This document shows positions 24,281 through 32,866 of a DNA stretch of 64,000 nt, in pieces. The notes beneath the pieces were generated by a model. That model did no database searches. It worked only from the letters and a program-made list of their open reading frames with translations, and was not told the DNA's origin. How positions within the stretch are numbered: position 1 is the first letter of the stretch; every line of letters starts with the position of its first letter. The stretch spans positions 1 through 64,000 of the forward strand of contig NZ_BBPM01000042.1 in assembly GCF_000787775.1 (NCBI RefSeq). Direction: 5' to 3'. Made by a program: the position numbers and the translations under genes. The DNA comes from Streptacidiphilus carbonis (lineage in GTDB: Bacteria > Actinomycetota > Actinomycetes > Streptomycetales > Streptomycetaceae).

Positions 24281-26032
24281 TCAGCGTGCCGTCAGGGTCC
24301 AGAGGTGGTCGGCGGTGCCGTTGTCGTCCCACTGCAGGACCTGGGCGCCGGAGGAGGTGCTCATGTTGCTGACTCCGAGGAGCAGCCCGCTGTTGTAGTT
24401 GGCGATCTTGTACTGGCCGCTGCCGGCCGGGATCAGCTGCCACAGGTGGTCGGCGGTCCCGTTGTCACCCCAGATCAGCGCGGTGCCGCCGTCGGAGGTG
24501 CCGGCGTTGGTGATGCCGAGCAGCAGCCCGCTCGCCTTGTTGACGATCTTGTAGAGGCCCGATCCGGCGGCGGTCAGGGTCCAGGACTGGTCGGTGCCGG
24601 TGCTGGAGGTGGCCTGGTCGACCAGGGTGCCCTGGGCGGTGCCGGCGTTGGTGGTGTCCAGGGCCAGACCGCTGTTGACGTTCTTGATCTGGTAGGTCCC
24701 GGCCAGCGAGGTGTCGGTGCCGCTGGGCGTGATCACCAGGTGGTAGCCGTCGGAGGCGTTGGTCGCGACCGGCACGGTGATGGAGCCGCCGCTGACGGTG
24801 TAGTCGGCGTCGGAGATGGTGATCGGAGCGGAGACCGCGGTGGTGCGGCCCTTGGACGGGGTGTACTCCAGCTTGGCGTGCACGGTGCCGCCGAACGCGC
24901 TGAGCGAGCTCAGACCGTTGACGGTCACCGCGCTGGAACCCGCACCGCCGCCGAAGACCACGCTGACCTGGTTGCCGGCGCTGTTGACCGAGGCCATGCC
25001 GTCGATGCCGGTCTGTGCGGGCGGCGTGGTCGTCACCATGTTCCCGCTCATGTCGCCGTACCACTGGTACAGCCAGTAGGCGCCGTTCGGGGAGCCCCCG
25101 GTGTCGGTCAGGGTGTCACCGAGGGTGCCGTAGTGGTTCCAGAAGGCCATCTCGGCGTTGTTCACGCCGGCCCGCTCGAACTTGGCGGCGTAGCCGACCA
25201 GCGCGCCGGGCACGCCGACCTCGCTGGTGGTCCCGTACTCCTCGATGGCGATCGGCCGCGGGCTGAGGCCGAGGCTGGTCTCCAGGTTGCGGTAGGCGGC
25301 GACGTGCGCGGCTATGTTGGCGTCGCCCTGGAGCTCGTGCCAGCTGATGATGTCCGGGACGGTTCCGCTGGCCTTGGCGTCGGTGAGGAAGGTGGTCATC
25401 CAGCTGAGGTTCCAGGCCGAGTAGCTCGGGCCCTGGATGGGGGTGCTGGAGTCCTTGGACCTGACCTCCTTGTAGGTGGTGGCCCAACCGGCGTCGAAGC
25501 TGCCGGCGTTGGTGGTGTCCCAGGTCCAGTCCGGCTCGTTCCACAGTTCGTAGGCGCTGATGTTGCCGGCGCCGGACGCCTTCACGGAGGCGACCTGGGT
25601 GTCGACGGCGGACAGCCAGTTGCTCCAACTCACCCACTTGTAAGGGAAGTTCGGGTACCAGTCCGGCATCCGGACGACCACCTTGGCGCCGGCGCCGGCG
25701 GCCTCGGACGCCACCTTCAGCGCGTCGCCCGCCGGGGCGGGCTCGCCGTTGGGCAGCTGGGAGCCGCCCGGAGCCATCTGCACAAAGGTGTTGGGGTGCA
25801 GCGGGGCGACCACGCTCGCGGCCGGGGTCCCCGAGTTGGCCAGGCCGTAGAGGCTGCCGGTGGCGACGTGGGTGACGGTGCGGAACGGCTGGTTGGCGTT
25901 GACCACCAGGGTGGTGGCGCTGCTGGGGGCCGCGTGCGCCGAGGTGGCGCCGAGGGCGGTGGCCGAGACGGCCATGGCGAGGGTGCCGAGTAGGGCTGTC
26001 GCCCTGACTGCGGGGGTACCTGCGGTGGTCAC
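24281..26032 (-). CDS. Secreted clan GH-A glycosidase with C-terminal ricin-type (CBM13-like) domain
   Basis: 583 aa. GTG at 26032 with AGGAG 8 nt upstream, then a signal peptide (about 1-34). The catalytic barrel (about 40-330) has LWNEPDW with the acid/base Glu at 166 and IAIEEYG with the nucleophile among E264/E265, the layout of clan GH-A families such as GH39. A beta-sandwich (about 335-435) follows, then a ricin-type trefoil (about 440-583) with repeated KIxNxxSGLxL and DHLWxL segments, likely binding galactose or xylose polymers. It lies downstream of the arabinoside ABC operon and may supply its oligosaccharides. The exact family and substrate need a search. Confidence 0.8.
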   Translation of the reverse strand: MTTAGTPAVRATALLGTLAMAVSATALGATSAHAAPSSATTLVVNANQPFRTVTHVATGSLYGLANSGTPAASVVAPLHPNTFVQMAPGGSQLPNGEPAPAGDALKVASEAAGAGAKVVVRMPDWYPNFPYKWVSWSNWLSAVDTQVASVKASGAGNISAYELWNEPDWTWDTTNAGSFDAGWATTYKEVRSKDSSTPIQGPSYSAWNLSWMTTFLTDAKASGTVPDIISWHELQGDANIAAHVAAYRNLETSLGLSPRPIAIEEYGTTSEVGVPGALVGYAAKFERAGVNNAEMAFWNHYGTLGDTLTDTGGSPNGAYWLYQWYGDMSGNMVTTTPPAQTGIDGMASVNSAGNQVSVVFGGGAGSSAVTVNGLSSLSAFGGTVHAKLEYTPSKGRTTAVSAPITISDADYTVSGGSITVPVATNASDGYHLVITPSGTDTSLAGTYQIKNVNSGLALDTTNAGTAQGTLVDQATSSTGTDQSWTLTAAGSGLYKIVNKASGLLLGITNAGTSDGGTALIWGDNGTADHLWQLIPAGSGQYKIANYNSGLLLGVSNMSTSSGAQVLQWDDNGTADHLWTLTAR

Positions 26033-26227
26033 GTGGTGCTCTCCTGACTGGTGCCGGGTGGGGTGGGGGTGGTGCCAATTGCGGAGGAGCGGTACGGGGG
26101 GTGCGGCGGCCCGGGACGGGGGGTGCGGGACGGCTGTTTGGCGCGGGTTGTGCATGGTCGGTCGCGCAGTTCCCCGCGCCCCTACGTGGGTGCGACTTTT
26201 TCTCAGCGGTTCAGTTGCAGCCCCTCG
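26033..26227. other. Gap between ABC operon end and glycosidase start
   Basis: About 195 nt. It should contain the glycosidase promoter. The strand read by the gene is C-rich; the AGGAG ribosome binding site is at 26041-26045 on the minus strand. No gene or clear operator was found. Confidence 0.4.
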
Positions 26228-26247
26228 GGGGCGCGCGGGTGCGCCCC
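26228..26247 (-). terminator. Hairpin after the arabinoside ABC operon
   Basis: GGGGCGC (26228-26234) pairs with GCGCCCC (26241-26247), 6-nt loop, 5 nt past the stop of the MalG-like permease gene. Confidence 0.55.
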
Positions 26248-26251
26248 GCGG

Positions 26252-27133
26252 TCAGTCCTTGACCGCGCCTGCCGTCACGCCCGCGGCGACATAGCGCTGG
26301 GCCAGGACGAGCAGCAGGGCCGCCGGGATGGAGGCCACCACGGCGGTGGCCATGATGGCGTTCCACTCCTGGTTGTTGTTGCCGATGTAGCGGTAGATGC
26401 CGAGGGTGATCGGCTGCATGGAGCCGCCGCTGTCGAGGGTGTTCGCGAAGACGAAGTCGGACCACGCCCACAGGAAGCTGAACAGCGAGACGGTCACCAG
26501 CGCGTTGCGGCTGACCGGCAGGACCACCGACCAGAAGGTGCGGATGCTGCCCGCGCCGTCGATCAGCGCGGCCGCGGTCAGCTCGTCCGGGATGCCCGAC
26601 ATGAACGCGGTGAAGATCATCACGCCGAACGGGACGGCGATGGTGGAGTCGGCGATGATCAGGCCCCACCAGGAGTTCATCAGACCGAAGTTGAGGAAGA
26701 TCCCGTAGAAGCCCATGGCCATCACGATGCCGGGGATCATCTGCGCGATCAGCAGCACCATCCCCAGTACGCCGCCGCCGCGCGGGCGGAGCTTGGCCAG
26801 CGCGTACGCCGCCGGGGCGGAGACCGCGAGGGTCAGCGCGACGGTGCCCAGGCCGATCAGCAGGCTGGTCAGCAGGTACGGCAACTGGTCGTTGAGAACG
26901 GCCTGGTAGCCCTGGAAGGTGGGGTGCAGCGGGAACAGGTCCGGCGGGTCCTTGCGCATGTCCTGCTGCGGGGTCAGCGAGACATTGATCATCCAGTAGA
27001 CCGGGAACAGCATCAGCGCGGTCAGCACGACACCGACTGCGGTCCGGACGCGTGAACGCCGGCGCGGGGCGGACGCGGGAGCGGGTGCGGGGGCCGGGAC
27101 GGAAGCCGGGGCGGGCACGGTGGCGGCGGTCAT
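26252..27133 (-). CDS. Sugar ABC transporter permease, MalG type
   Basis: 293 aa. An Ala/Pro-rich N-terminal tail of about 28 residues is followed by six membrane helices. The cytoplasmic EAA loop, here ELTAAALIDGAGSIRTFWSVVLPVSRNAL (shown in part), contacts the ATPase. The C-terminal VAAGVTAGAVKD is characteristic of the CUT1 MalG branch. Its ATG overlaps the stop of the upstream permease gene (4-bp ATGA), so translation is coupled. It would import an oligosaccharide delivered by the lipoprotein at 28233-29486. No ATPase gene is nearby; streptomycetes use a shared MsiK. Confidence 0.92.
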   Translation of the reverse strand: MTAATVPAPASVPAPAPAPASAPRRRSRVRTAVGVVLTALMLFPVYWMINVSLTPQQDMRKDPPDLFPLHPTFQGYQAVLNDQLPYLLTSLLIGLGTVALTLAVSAPAAYALAKLRPRGGGVLGMVLLIAQMIPGIVMAMGFYGIFLNFGLMNSWWGLIIADSTIAVPFGVMIFTAFMSGIPDELTAAALIDGAGSIRTFWSVVLPVSRNALVTVSLFSFLWAWSDFVFANTLDSGGSMQPITLGIYRYIGNNNQEWNAIMATAVVASIPAALLLVLAQRYVAAGVTAGAVKD

Positions 27134-28149
27134 GCGGCCTGCCTCCTCTGGACGCGGATGTAGAACAGGCCGAAGACCAGGGCGATCAGGATGAGGATGT
27201 TGCCCACCGCCGCCCCGGGGCCGAACTGCGGGAGCAGGGAACCGAATCCGAACCGGTAGGACCAGGTGGCGAGGGTGGAGGAGGCGTTCCCCGGACCGCC
27301 CTTGGTCATGATCCAGATCAGGTCGAAGACCTTCAGCGTGTAGACCAGGCCCAGCAGCAGGGTGATCGCCGAGACCGGCCGCAGCAGCGGGAAGGTGATC
27401 CGGCGGAACTGCTGCCAGCTCCCCGCGCCGTCCAGCGAGGCCGCCTCGTACAGCTCGCCGGGGATGTTCTGCAGCCCGCTGTAGAGGATGACCAGGTTGA
27501 AGGGGATGCCGATCCAGATGTTGGCGATGATCACCGAGGTCAGCGCCCAGTTCGGCGAGGTGAGCCAGTCCACCGGCCCCACGCCCACCAGGTGCAGCCC
27601 GTAGTTGACCACGCCGGACTCGCTGTTGAGCATCCAGGCCCAGGTGGACGACGACACGATCAGCGGGAGCAGCCAGGGCACCAGGAACAGTGCCCGCAGC
27701 GTTCCGGAGAGCCGGAAGCCCCGGTTGAAGAAGACCGCGAGGGCCAGTCCGGCCGTGTACTGCAGCAGGATCGAGACCAGCGTGAACACCATGGTGTTGC
27801 GCATCGCGGGCCAGAAGGTGGGGTCGTGCAGCACCTGAGAGTAGTTGGCCCAGCCCGAGAACGGGGCGTCGTTGTCGACGAAGGAGCGGACCGTGTAGTG
27901 GTGCAGACTCAGGTCGAGGTTGCGGTAGAGCGGGTAGACGTAGAAGGCGGCCAGGTAGGCGACCAGGGGCGCGACGAACCCCCAGGCGATGAGCTGGCTG
28001 CGGCGGCGCTGTCGGCGCCCACGGGCGCGCGCGCCGGGGTCCGCGGGCTGTGCGGGCCCCGCGGACTCTGCGGGACCGTCGGTCCCTGCGGGGGTCGCCC
28101 TGGACGTGGCTGGTGACCGCTGGAGGCGATCGGCTCGTGCGGTGGTCAT
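27130..28149 (-). CDS. Sugar ABC transporter permease, MalF type
   Basis: 339 aa from the ATG at 28149, with GAGGAG about 10 nt upstream. The frame is open further upstream but overlaps an intercistronic hairpin. A long Arg/Pro/Ala cytoplasmic tail (about 50 residues) precedes six membrane helices, and the EAA loop reads ELYEAASLDGAGSWQQFRRITFP (part). It pairs with the MalG-type protein through a 4-bp gene overlap. Role: half of the membrane channel of a CUT1 importer, predicted from context to carry beta-L-arabinosides. Confidence 0.92.
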   Translation of the reverse strand: MTTARADRLQRSPATSRATPAGTDGPAESAGPAQPADPGARARGRRQRRRSQLIAWGFVAPLVAYLAAFYVYPLYRNLDLSLHHYTVRSFVDNDAPFSGWANYSQVLHDPTFWPAMRNTMVFTLVSILLQYTAGLALAVFFNRGFRLSGTLRALFLVPWLLPLIVSSSTWAWMLNSESGVVNYGLHLVGVGPVDWLTSPNWALTSVIIANIWIGIPFNLVILYSGLQNIPGELYEAASLDGAGSWQQFRRITFPLLRPVSAITLLLGLVYTLKVFDLIWIMTKGGPGNASSTLATWSYRFGFGSLLPQFGPGAAVGNILILIALVFGLFYIRVQRRQAA

Positions 28150-28190
28150 GCGGATGGCGCTCCTCGATGCGGTGGCGACGTCCAGGGACA

Positions 28191-28222
28191 GGCCCTCGGG
28201 CTGCGGGGCAGGCCCGAGGGCC
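28191..28222 (-). terminator. Intercistronic hairpin between binding-protein and permease genes
   Basis: GGCCCTCGGG (28191-28200) and CCCGAGGGCC (28213-28222) are a perfect 10-bp stem with 12-nt loop. In this position such stems usually attenuate transcription or protect the upstream message, giving more binding protein than permease. Confidence 0.6.
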
Positions 28223-28232
28223 GGACCTGCTG

Positions 28233-29486
28233 CTAGCCCTGGTGGTTGGCGACTGCGGTCTGGGCCGCGTCCAGGGCGGCCTGGGGGCTCTTGCCGCCGG
28301 AGAGCGCGGACTGCACCGCGGTCCACAGCTGCTCCGAGATCACCGGGTACTTGGTGCCCAGCCCGCCGCTGGTGCGGCCCTTGGCGGCGGCGACCGCGGT
28401 CACCCACGGCTTCAGCTCGGCGTTCTTGGCCACCTGCTGGGCCTGCACGGCGCTGGTGGGCGCGATGTAGGACAGCGTGGTGTCGGTGGAGAGCAGGTTG
28501 GTGGAGCTGGTCAGGCAGGAGACGATCTTCTTGGTGACGTCGTAGCGGGAGGTGTCCTTCTGCACCGGCACGGTGACGAACTCGCCGCCGGTCGGCGCCG
28601 GGGCCGCTCCCCCGTCCTTGGCCGGGATGCTGATGACCCCGTACGGGAAGCCGGCCTTGTCGGCGTTGGCCAGCTGCCAGGTGCCGTTCTCGCCGAAGGC
28701 GTACTGGCCGGTGGCGAACTCCTGCCAGCTGGTGGTCTGGGTGTTGCTGAGCACGTCGTTGGGGGCCAGCCCGTCGGAGACCCAGCCCTTCCACAGCGAC
28801 AGGGCGGCCGTGCCGTTGGCGTTGTTCAGCTTGGTCAGGTCGCCGCCGGCGCCCCAGAACCAGGGCTCGAACTGGAAGCTGCCCTCCTCGGTGCCGATCG
28901 CGGAGAAGGTGATGCCCTTCTTCCCGGCCGCCTTGACCTTGTTCAGGGCCGCTGTGAGGGTGGCCCAGTTGGTGATGCCTGCGGCGTCGACCCCGGCGGC
29001 CTTGAGGACGTTCTTGTTGTAGTACAGGGCGAGGGTGTTGGCGCCGATCGGGATGCCGTAGGAGGCGCCGTCGACCGTGCCCGCGCCGATGATGTTCGAC
29101 TGGATCGCGGAGGTGTCCAGTCCCAGGTCGCTTGTCTTGTTCAGGATCCCGGCCTGCACCAGCGTGGACACCACCGGGTTGTCCACCAGCATCACGTCCG
29201 GGGCGTTGCCCTGCTGGGCGGCGAGCAGCGCCTTGTTGCCCAGGTCGGTGGTGTCCATCCCGGTGCGCTTGACGGTCACGCCCGCCTGGGTGCCGCAGGA
29301 GGCGACCAGCTTGGCCCAGTCCGAGGTGGCGTCGAACTGCGGGTACGGGTCCCAGAAGGTGTAGCCGGCAGCCTTGGCGGTGCCCGATCCGGCCGTGGTG
29401 GAACCGCTGGAGGAACAGGCGGCGGCGGAGGCGAGGGTGCCGGTGGCCAGCACGGTGGCCAGCAGGGCGCGGCGCAGGTGTCTCAT
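28233..29486 (-). CDS. Lipoprotein sugar-binding protein of a CUT1 ABC importer
   Basis: 417 aa. The signal peptide ends with a lipobox, LASAAAC, so it should be lipid-anchored outside the membrane. The rest matches SBP family 1 (MalE-like): WDPYPQF near the start, APDVMLVDNP, the hinge segment GIPIGANTLALYYNKNVLKAAG, and GQYAFGENGTWQL. It binds an oligosaccharide and delivers it to the permeases encoded 3'. The gene follows GH127 by 80 nt on the same strand, which points to L-arabinofuranosides as ligand; this is inference. Confidence 0.9.
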   Translation of the reverse strand: MRHLRRALLATVLATGTLASAAACSSSGSTTAGSGTAKAAGYTFWDPYPQFDATSDWAKLVASCGTQAGVTVKRTGMDTTDLGNKALLAAQQGNAPDVMLVDNPVVSTLVQAGILNKTSDLGLDTSAIQSNIIGAGTVDGASYGIPIGANTLALYYNKNVLKAAGVDAAGITNWATLTAALNKVKAAGKKGITFSAIGTEEGSFQFEPWFWGAGGDLTKLNNANGTAALSLWKGWVSDGLAPNDVLSNTQTTSWQEFATGQYAFGENGTWQLANADKAGFPYGVISIPAKDGGAAPAPTGGEFVTVPVQKDTSRYDVTKKIVSCLTSSTNLLSTDTTLSYIAPTSAVQAQQVAKNAELKPWVTAVAAAKGRTSGGLGTKYPVISEQLWTAVQSALSGGKSPQAALDAAQTAVANHQG

Positions 29487-29566
29487 GGTGGGCCTCGTTG
29501 TCTGTGCGGAATGGTCTGTGCGGAGGGTGGTGGTGCGAGGGACGGGCGATTCGGCGCGCTGGGCGG

Positions 29567-31549
29567 TCAGTCCGTCGGGAGCCAGACGCGCATGGCGCCG
29601 CTGCTCCGGTTGGCCCAGGCGTAGTAGGGGATGGCGGTCAGCTCGATGGCCGTGCCGCCGTCAGGGGTGTGCTCGGACGTGTGGTCCGACGTGCTCGTGG
29701 CCGACGCCTCCGGGCGGGCCCGGTAGGGCCACCAGCCGGACGCGGTCGGGGCCGGGGTGCGGCGGTGGCCGCCGGCGAGAACGGTGACGACGCCGCCGAG
29801 CAGGTCGGGGCGGTCCTTGAGGGTGAGCGGGACGGCGGGATCGATCGACACGTCGTCAAGTCCGCCACCGGGGTGGTCGACCTGCTCCAGGCAGTACACC
29901 AGCGGGCCGCGCTCGATCGCCGCGCAGCCGCGCACCGCGTCGACCCGCGGGTCGGCGACCACCAGGCGCGGGGCCAGGTCCAGCTCCAGCACCAGCTCGT
30001 CGCCGGCCGCCCAGGTCCGTTCGACCCGCAGCCAGCCCTCCCCCGCAGCGGCCCCGGCCACCGGCGCGCCGGTGTCGGCGTGCCGCAGCGTCCAGCTGTC
30101 GCACCACTCCGGGATGCGCAGCGACAGCGTCCACGGCTGCTCCGGGCTCTCCTCGACGGTCAGTCGGATCAGGCCGTCCCGGGGGTATTCGGTGTTAACG
30201 CTCACAACTGCTGACGCACCGTCGGCATCGCCGGTGAAGCGGCCCGAGGCGTACTGGTGCAGCTGCAGGCCGTGCCCGTCGGTGGAGCTGAGGTAGTGCT
30301 CCAGGCTGGCCAGCAGCCGCATCACGTTCGGCGGGCAGCAGGCGCAGCGGAACCAGCGGGTGCGGCGCGAGGACTGGTCGCCGCCGTCGTCGACATAGCC
30401 GTCGCGGACCTGGAGCGGGTTGACGTACAGCCAGGTCTCGCCGTCCAGCGACACCCCGGCCAGGAAGCCGTTGAACAGGGTGCGCTCGATCAGGTCGCTG
30501 TACCGGGCGCGGCCGGTGAGCAGCGCCAGCCGCCAGCTGAACTGGATCGAGGCGATGGCGGCGCAGGTCTCGCAGTAGGCGCGCTCGTTGGGGAGCTCGT
30601 AGGGGTCGCCGAAGTCCTCCTTGTCGTGGTGCGCGCCGACGCCGCCGGTCAGGTGGGTCTTGGTGGTGGCCATCGCGTGCCAGAGCCGCTCCGACGCCGT
30701 GGCCAGGGCCTCCTCGCCGGTCTCCGTCGCCAGGTCGGCGGCGGCGGCCAGCAGGTAGAGCTGCCGTACCGCGTGGCCCTCGACGGTGTCCGCCTCGCGC
30801 AGCGGGACCCGGTCCTGGCAGTAGGGCTCGCCGCCCTGCAGGCCGTGGCCGTGCCGGTCGACGAAGTAGCCGGCCAGGTCCAGGTAGCGCTGCTCGCCGG
30901 TCTCCCGGTACAGCTCGACCAGGGCGGTCTCCACCTCGGGGTGGGCGTCGAAGCTGTCGATCGGCCGTCCGCTGCCCTCGGGGCCGAAGACGGTGTCGAT
31001 GTGGTCCGCGAAGCGGCGGGCGACGGTGAGCAGCTGCTCGCCGCCGGTGGCCCGGTGGTGCGCGACAGCCGCCTGGATGAGGTGGCCCGCGCAGTAGAGC
31101 TCATGGCCCCAGCGCAGGTCGGAGTAGCGGCCCTCGCCCTTGCCGGCCTGGAACCAGGTGTTGAGGTAGCCGTCCTCCTCCTGCGCGTCGGCGACCAGGC
31201 CGATGATCCGCTCGACCTCGGCGGCCAGCTCGCCGGAGCCCGCCCCGCCCTGGGCCAGCTGCCAGGAGGCGGCCTCCAGCCACTTGTAGACGTCGGAGTC
31301 GACGAAGGGGTAGTGCCCCTCGAAGGCCCCGTCCTCCTTGCCCGCGACCAGGCGCAGGTTGTGCAGGTTGCCCGCGGATTCGAGCAGTTCGGGGCCCTGC
31401 GGGATGCTCACTCCGGCGTTGGTCGACCGCCGGTCGGTCCAGAATCCCGCGGTCACCGTCGGCGCGGCCGTCGGCCGCAGTGCGGCCCGTGCCTGGGGGC
31501 CGAGCCGGACCGGGCCGGTCGCAGTGGAGGCGGAGAGGGTGCGGGACAT
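29567..31549 (-). CDS. GH127 beta-L-arabinofuranosidase
   Basis: 660 aa, the family's usual length. ATG at 31549 has GGGAG 5 nt upstream; the longer frame is rejected. No signal peptide, so cytoplasmic. The residues defined in Bifidobacterium HypBA1 align by spacing: acid/base E311 (KEDFGDP), zinc ligands E327 and C329 (CETC), and C404/C405 in CACCPPN, with C404 the nucleophile. The enzyme removes beta-L-arabinofuranose from short glycans by a cysteine-based retaining mechanism. It is first gene of an operon with the binding protein and permeases, under a divergent LacI regulator. Confidence 0.93.
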   Translation of the reverse strand: MSRTLSASTATGPVRLGPQARAALRPTAAPTVTAGFWTDRRSTNAGVSIPQGPELLESAGNLHNLRLVAGKEDGAFEGHYPFVDSDVYKWLEAASWQLAQGGAGSGELAAEVERIIGLVADAQEEDGYLNTWFQAGKGEGRYSDLRWGHELYCAGHLIQAAVAHHRATGGEQLLTVARRFADHIDTVFGPEGSGRPIDSFDAHPEVETALVELYRETGEQRYLDLAGYFVDRHGHGLQGGEPYCQDRVPLREADTVEGHAVRQLYLLAAAADLATETGEEALATASERLWHAMATTKTHLTGGVGAHHDKEDFGDPYELPNERAYCETCAAIASIQFSWRLALLTGRARYSDLIERTLFNGFLAGVSLDGETWLYVNPLQVRDGYVDDGGDQSSRRTRWFRCACCPPNVMRLLASLEHYLSSTDGHGLQLHQYASGRFTGDADGASAVVSVNTEYPRDGLIRLTVEESPEQPWTLSLRIPEWCDSWTLRHADTGAPVAGAAAGEGWLRVERTWAAGDELVLELDLAPRLVVADPRVDAVRGCAAIERGPLVYCLEQVDHPGGGLDDVSIDPAVPLTLKDRPDLLGGVVTVLAGGHRRTPAPTASGWWPYRARPEASATSTSDHTSEHTPDGGTAIELTAIPYYAWANRSSGAMRVWLPTD

Positions 31550-31601
31550 GGAACTCCCAAGATCGTTTTCGGAGCGGTGTCGCAAGCCGGGTCCTAGAAA
31601 A

Positions 31602-31609
31602 TTGCGCAA
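31602..31609. promoter_or_regulatory. Palindromic operator candidate TTGCGCAA
   Basis: A perfect 8-bp palindrome within GAAAATTGCGCAAACC, 53 bp upstream of the GH127 start. A second half-match, GGTGCGCAAG, is at 31659-31668. Both lie in the 207-bp divergent gap with lacI and are the best sites for the LacI protein encoded at 31757. Confidence 0.55.
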
Positions 31610-31756
31610 ACCTTTTTCAAGCCGGAAACGTAAGGTCAACCCAGCGGGGCGTCAAGGGGGTGCGCAAGATAAGTTTTCGTTGGACTACGACTGGTCAGTG
31701 CCGGTCTTCGCTGGCACTATGAGGTTTCCCAGCCCATCTGAGCAAAGGATTGCCCC

Positions 31757-32779
31757 GTGTCTGACCCGGTTCGCTCTCCCACCAGGACGAGGGCCACCAC
31801 CCTCACGGACGTGGCGGCGCTCGCCGGCGTGAGCGTCGGGACCGCGTCCAAGGCGTTGAGCGGCAACGGGAGGATGCGCCCCGAGACCCGTCAGCGGGTG
31901 CTCGACGCGGCCCAGTCGCTGGACTTCCGTCCCAACCCGCAGGCGCAGAGCCTGCACACCGGCCGCAGCTGGACCGTCGGGCTGATGACCACCGACGGGA
32001 TCGGCCGGTTCAGCACCCCGGTGCTGCTGGGCGCGGAGGACGCGCTGGGCGCCGGGAAGATCTCGGTGCTGCTCTGCGACACCAGGGGCGACCAGATCCG
32101 CGAGCAGCACCACCTCAGCAATCTGATGGACCGTCGGGTGGACGGCATCATCGTCACCGGCCGCCGCACCGATCCGCGACCGCCGCTCTCCGGGGTCAGG
32201 GAGATCCCGGTGGTCTACGCACTGTCGCCGTCGACCGATCCGGCCGACACCTCCGTGGTTTCGGACGAGAGGCACGGCTGCCAGCTGGCCGTCGACTACC
32301 TGCTCGGCTCCGGCCGCACCCGGATCGCGCATGTCACCGGCCCCGCCCACCACGCCGCCGCCAGCGACCGGGCCCGCTTCACGACGGAGCTGCTGGACCA
32401 GGCGTCGCTCCCGCTGGCCACCGGGCGGGTGCACTACGGCGACTGGAGCGAGGCCTGGGGTCGCCGCGCCGCGGACGCGGTGCTGCGCTCGGCACCCGAC
32501 ACCGACGCATTCTTCTGCGGCAACGACCAGATCGCCCGGGGGGTCACCGACACCCTCCGCGAGCGCGGCGTGCCGGTGCCGGAGCAGATCGCGGTGGTGG
32601 GCTACGACAACTGGGAGACCATGACGCTGGCCGCCCGCCCGCCGCTGACCACCATCGATGTGGACCTGGCCGAGATCGGACGGATCGCGGCGCTGCGCCT
32701 GCTGGAGGCGATGGACACCAATCCGAGCCCGGGGCTGCACCAGGTCCCGTGCCGGCTGGTGGTGCGGGAGTCGGCCTGA
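31757..32779 (+). CDS. LacI family regulator of the GH127-ABC operon
   Basis: 340 aa. GTG with AAAGGA 7 nt upstream. The helix-turn-helix and hinge are at residues about 14-65 (TLTDVAALAGVSVGTASKALSG, in part, then RVLDAAQSLDFRPN). The rest is the periplasmic-binding-protein-like effector domain with FFCGNDQIARG and VVGYDNWE, the standard effector and dimer motifs. It is divergent from GH127 with a palindrome between them, so it should repress that operon until an arabinoside binds. The recognition helix differs from that of the second LacI protein in this window. Confidence 0.9.
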   Translation: MSDPVRSPTRTRATTLTDVAALAGVSVGTASKALSGNGRMRPETRQRVLDAAQSLDFRPNPQAQSLHTGRSWTVGLMTTDGIGRFSTPVLLGAEDALGAGKISVLLCDTRGDQIREQHHLSNLMDRRVDGIIVTGRRTDPRPPLSGVREIPVVYALSPSTDPADTSVVSDERHGCQLAVDYLLGSGRTRIAHVTGPAHHAAASDRARFTTELLDQASLPLATGRVHYGDWSEAWGRRAADAVLRSAPDTDAFFCGNDQIARGVTDTLRERGVPVPEQIAVVGYDNWETMTLAARPPLTTIDVDLAEIGRIAALRLLEAMDTNPSPGLHQVPCRLVVRESA

Positions 32780-32790
32780 ATGCCGCCGAT

Positions 32791-32800
32791 AGTTTCGAAA
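32791..32800. promoter_or_regulatory. Operator-like TTTCGAAA element upstream of GH67
   Basis: AGTTTCGAAA contains the 8-bp palindrome TTTCGAAA, 67 bp before the GH67 start, in the same sequence family as the palindromes at 32900, 43010 and 43170. ATCCGAAAT nearby is a further half-site. Confidence 0.5.
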
Positions 32801-32853
32801 AAATATCCGAAATAGTGTCCGCGCAGGCCTGCCGAAAGGCGGGTCCAAGCCGT

Positions 32854-32859
32854 TAATAT
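32854..32859 (+). promoter_or_regulatory. -10 element TAATAT of the GH67 gene
   Basis: TAATAT ends 7 nt before the GTG at 32867, with no Shine-Dalgarno between, suggesting a leaderless mRNA. Confidence 0.55.
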
Positions 32860-32866
32860 TCCTGCC

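Noticed and set aside
24206-25993. Long plus-strand open frame opposite the ricin-domain glycosidase
   Set aside because: It is the mirror of a well-supported secreted enzyme; its protein is a Gly/Val/Ala-rich shadow with no domain, as expected in GC-rich DNA.
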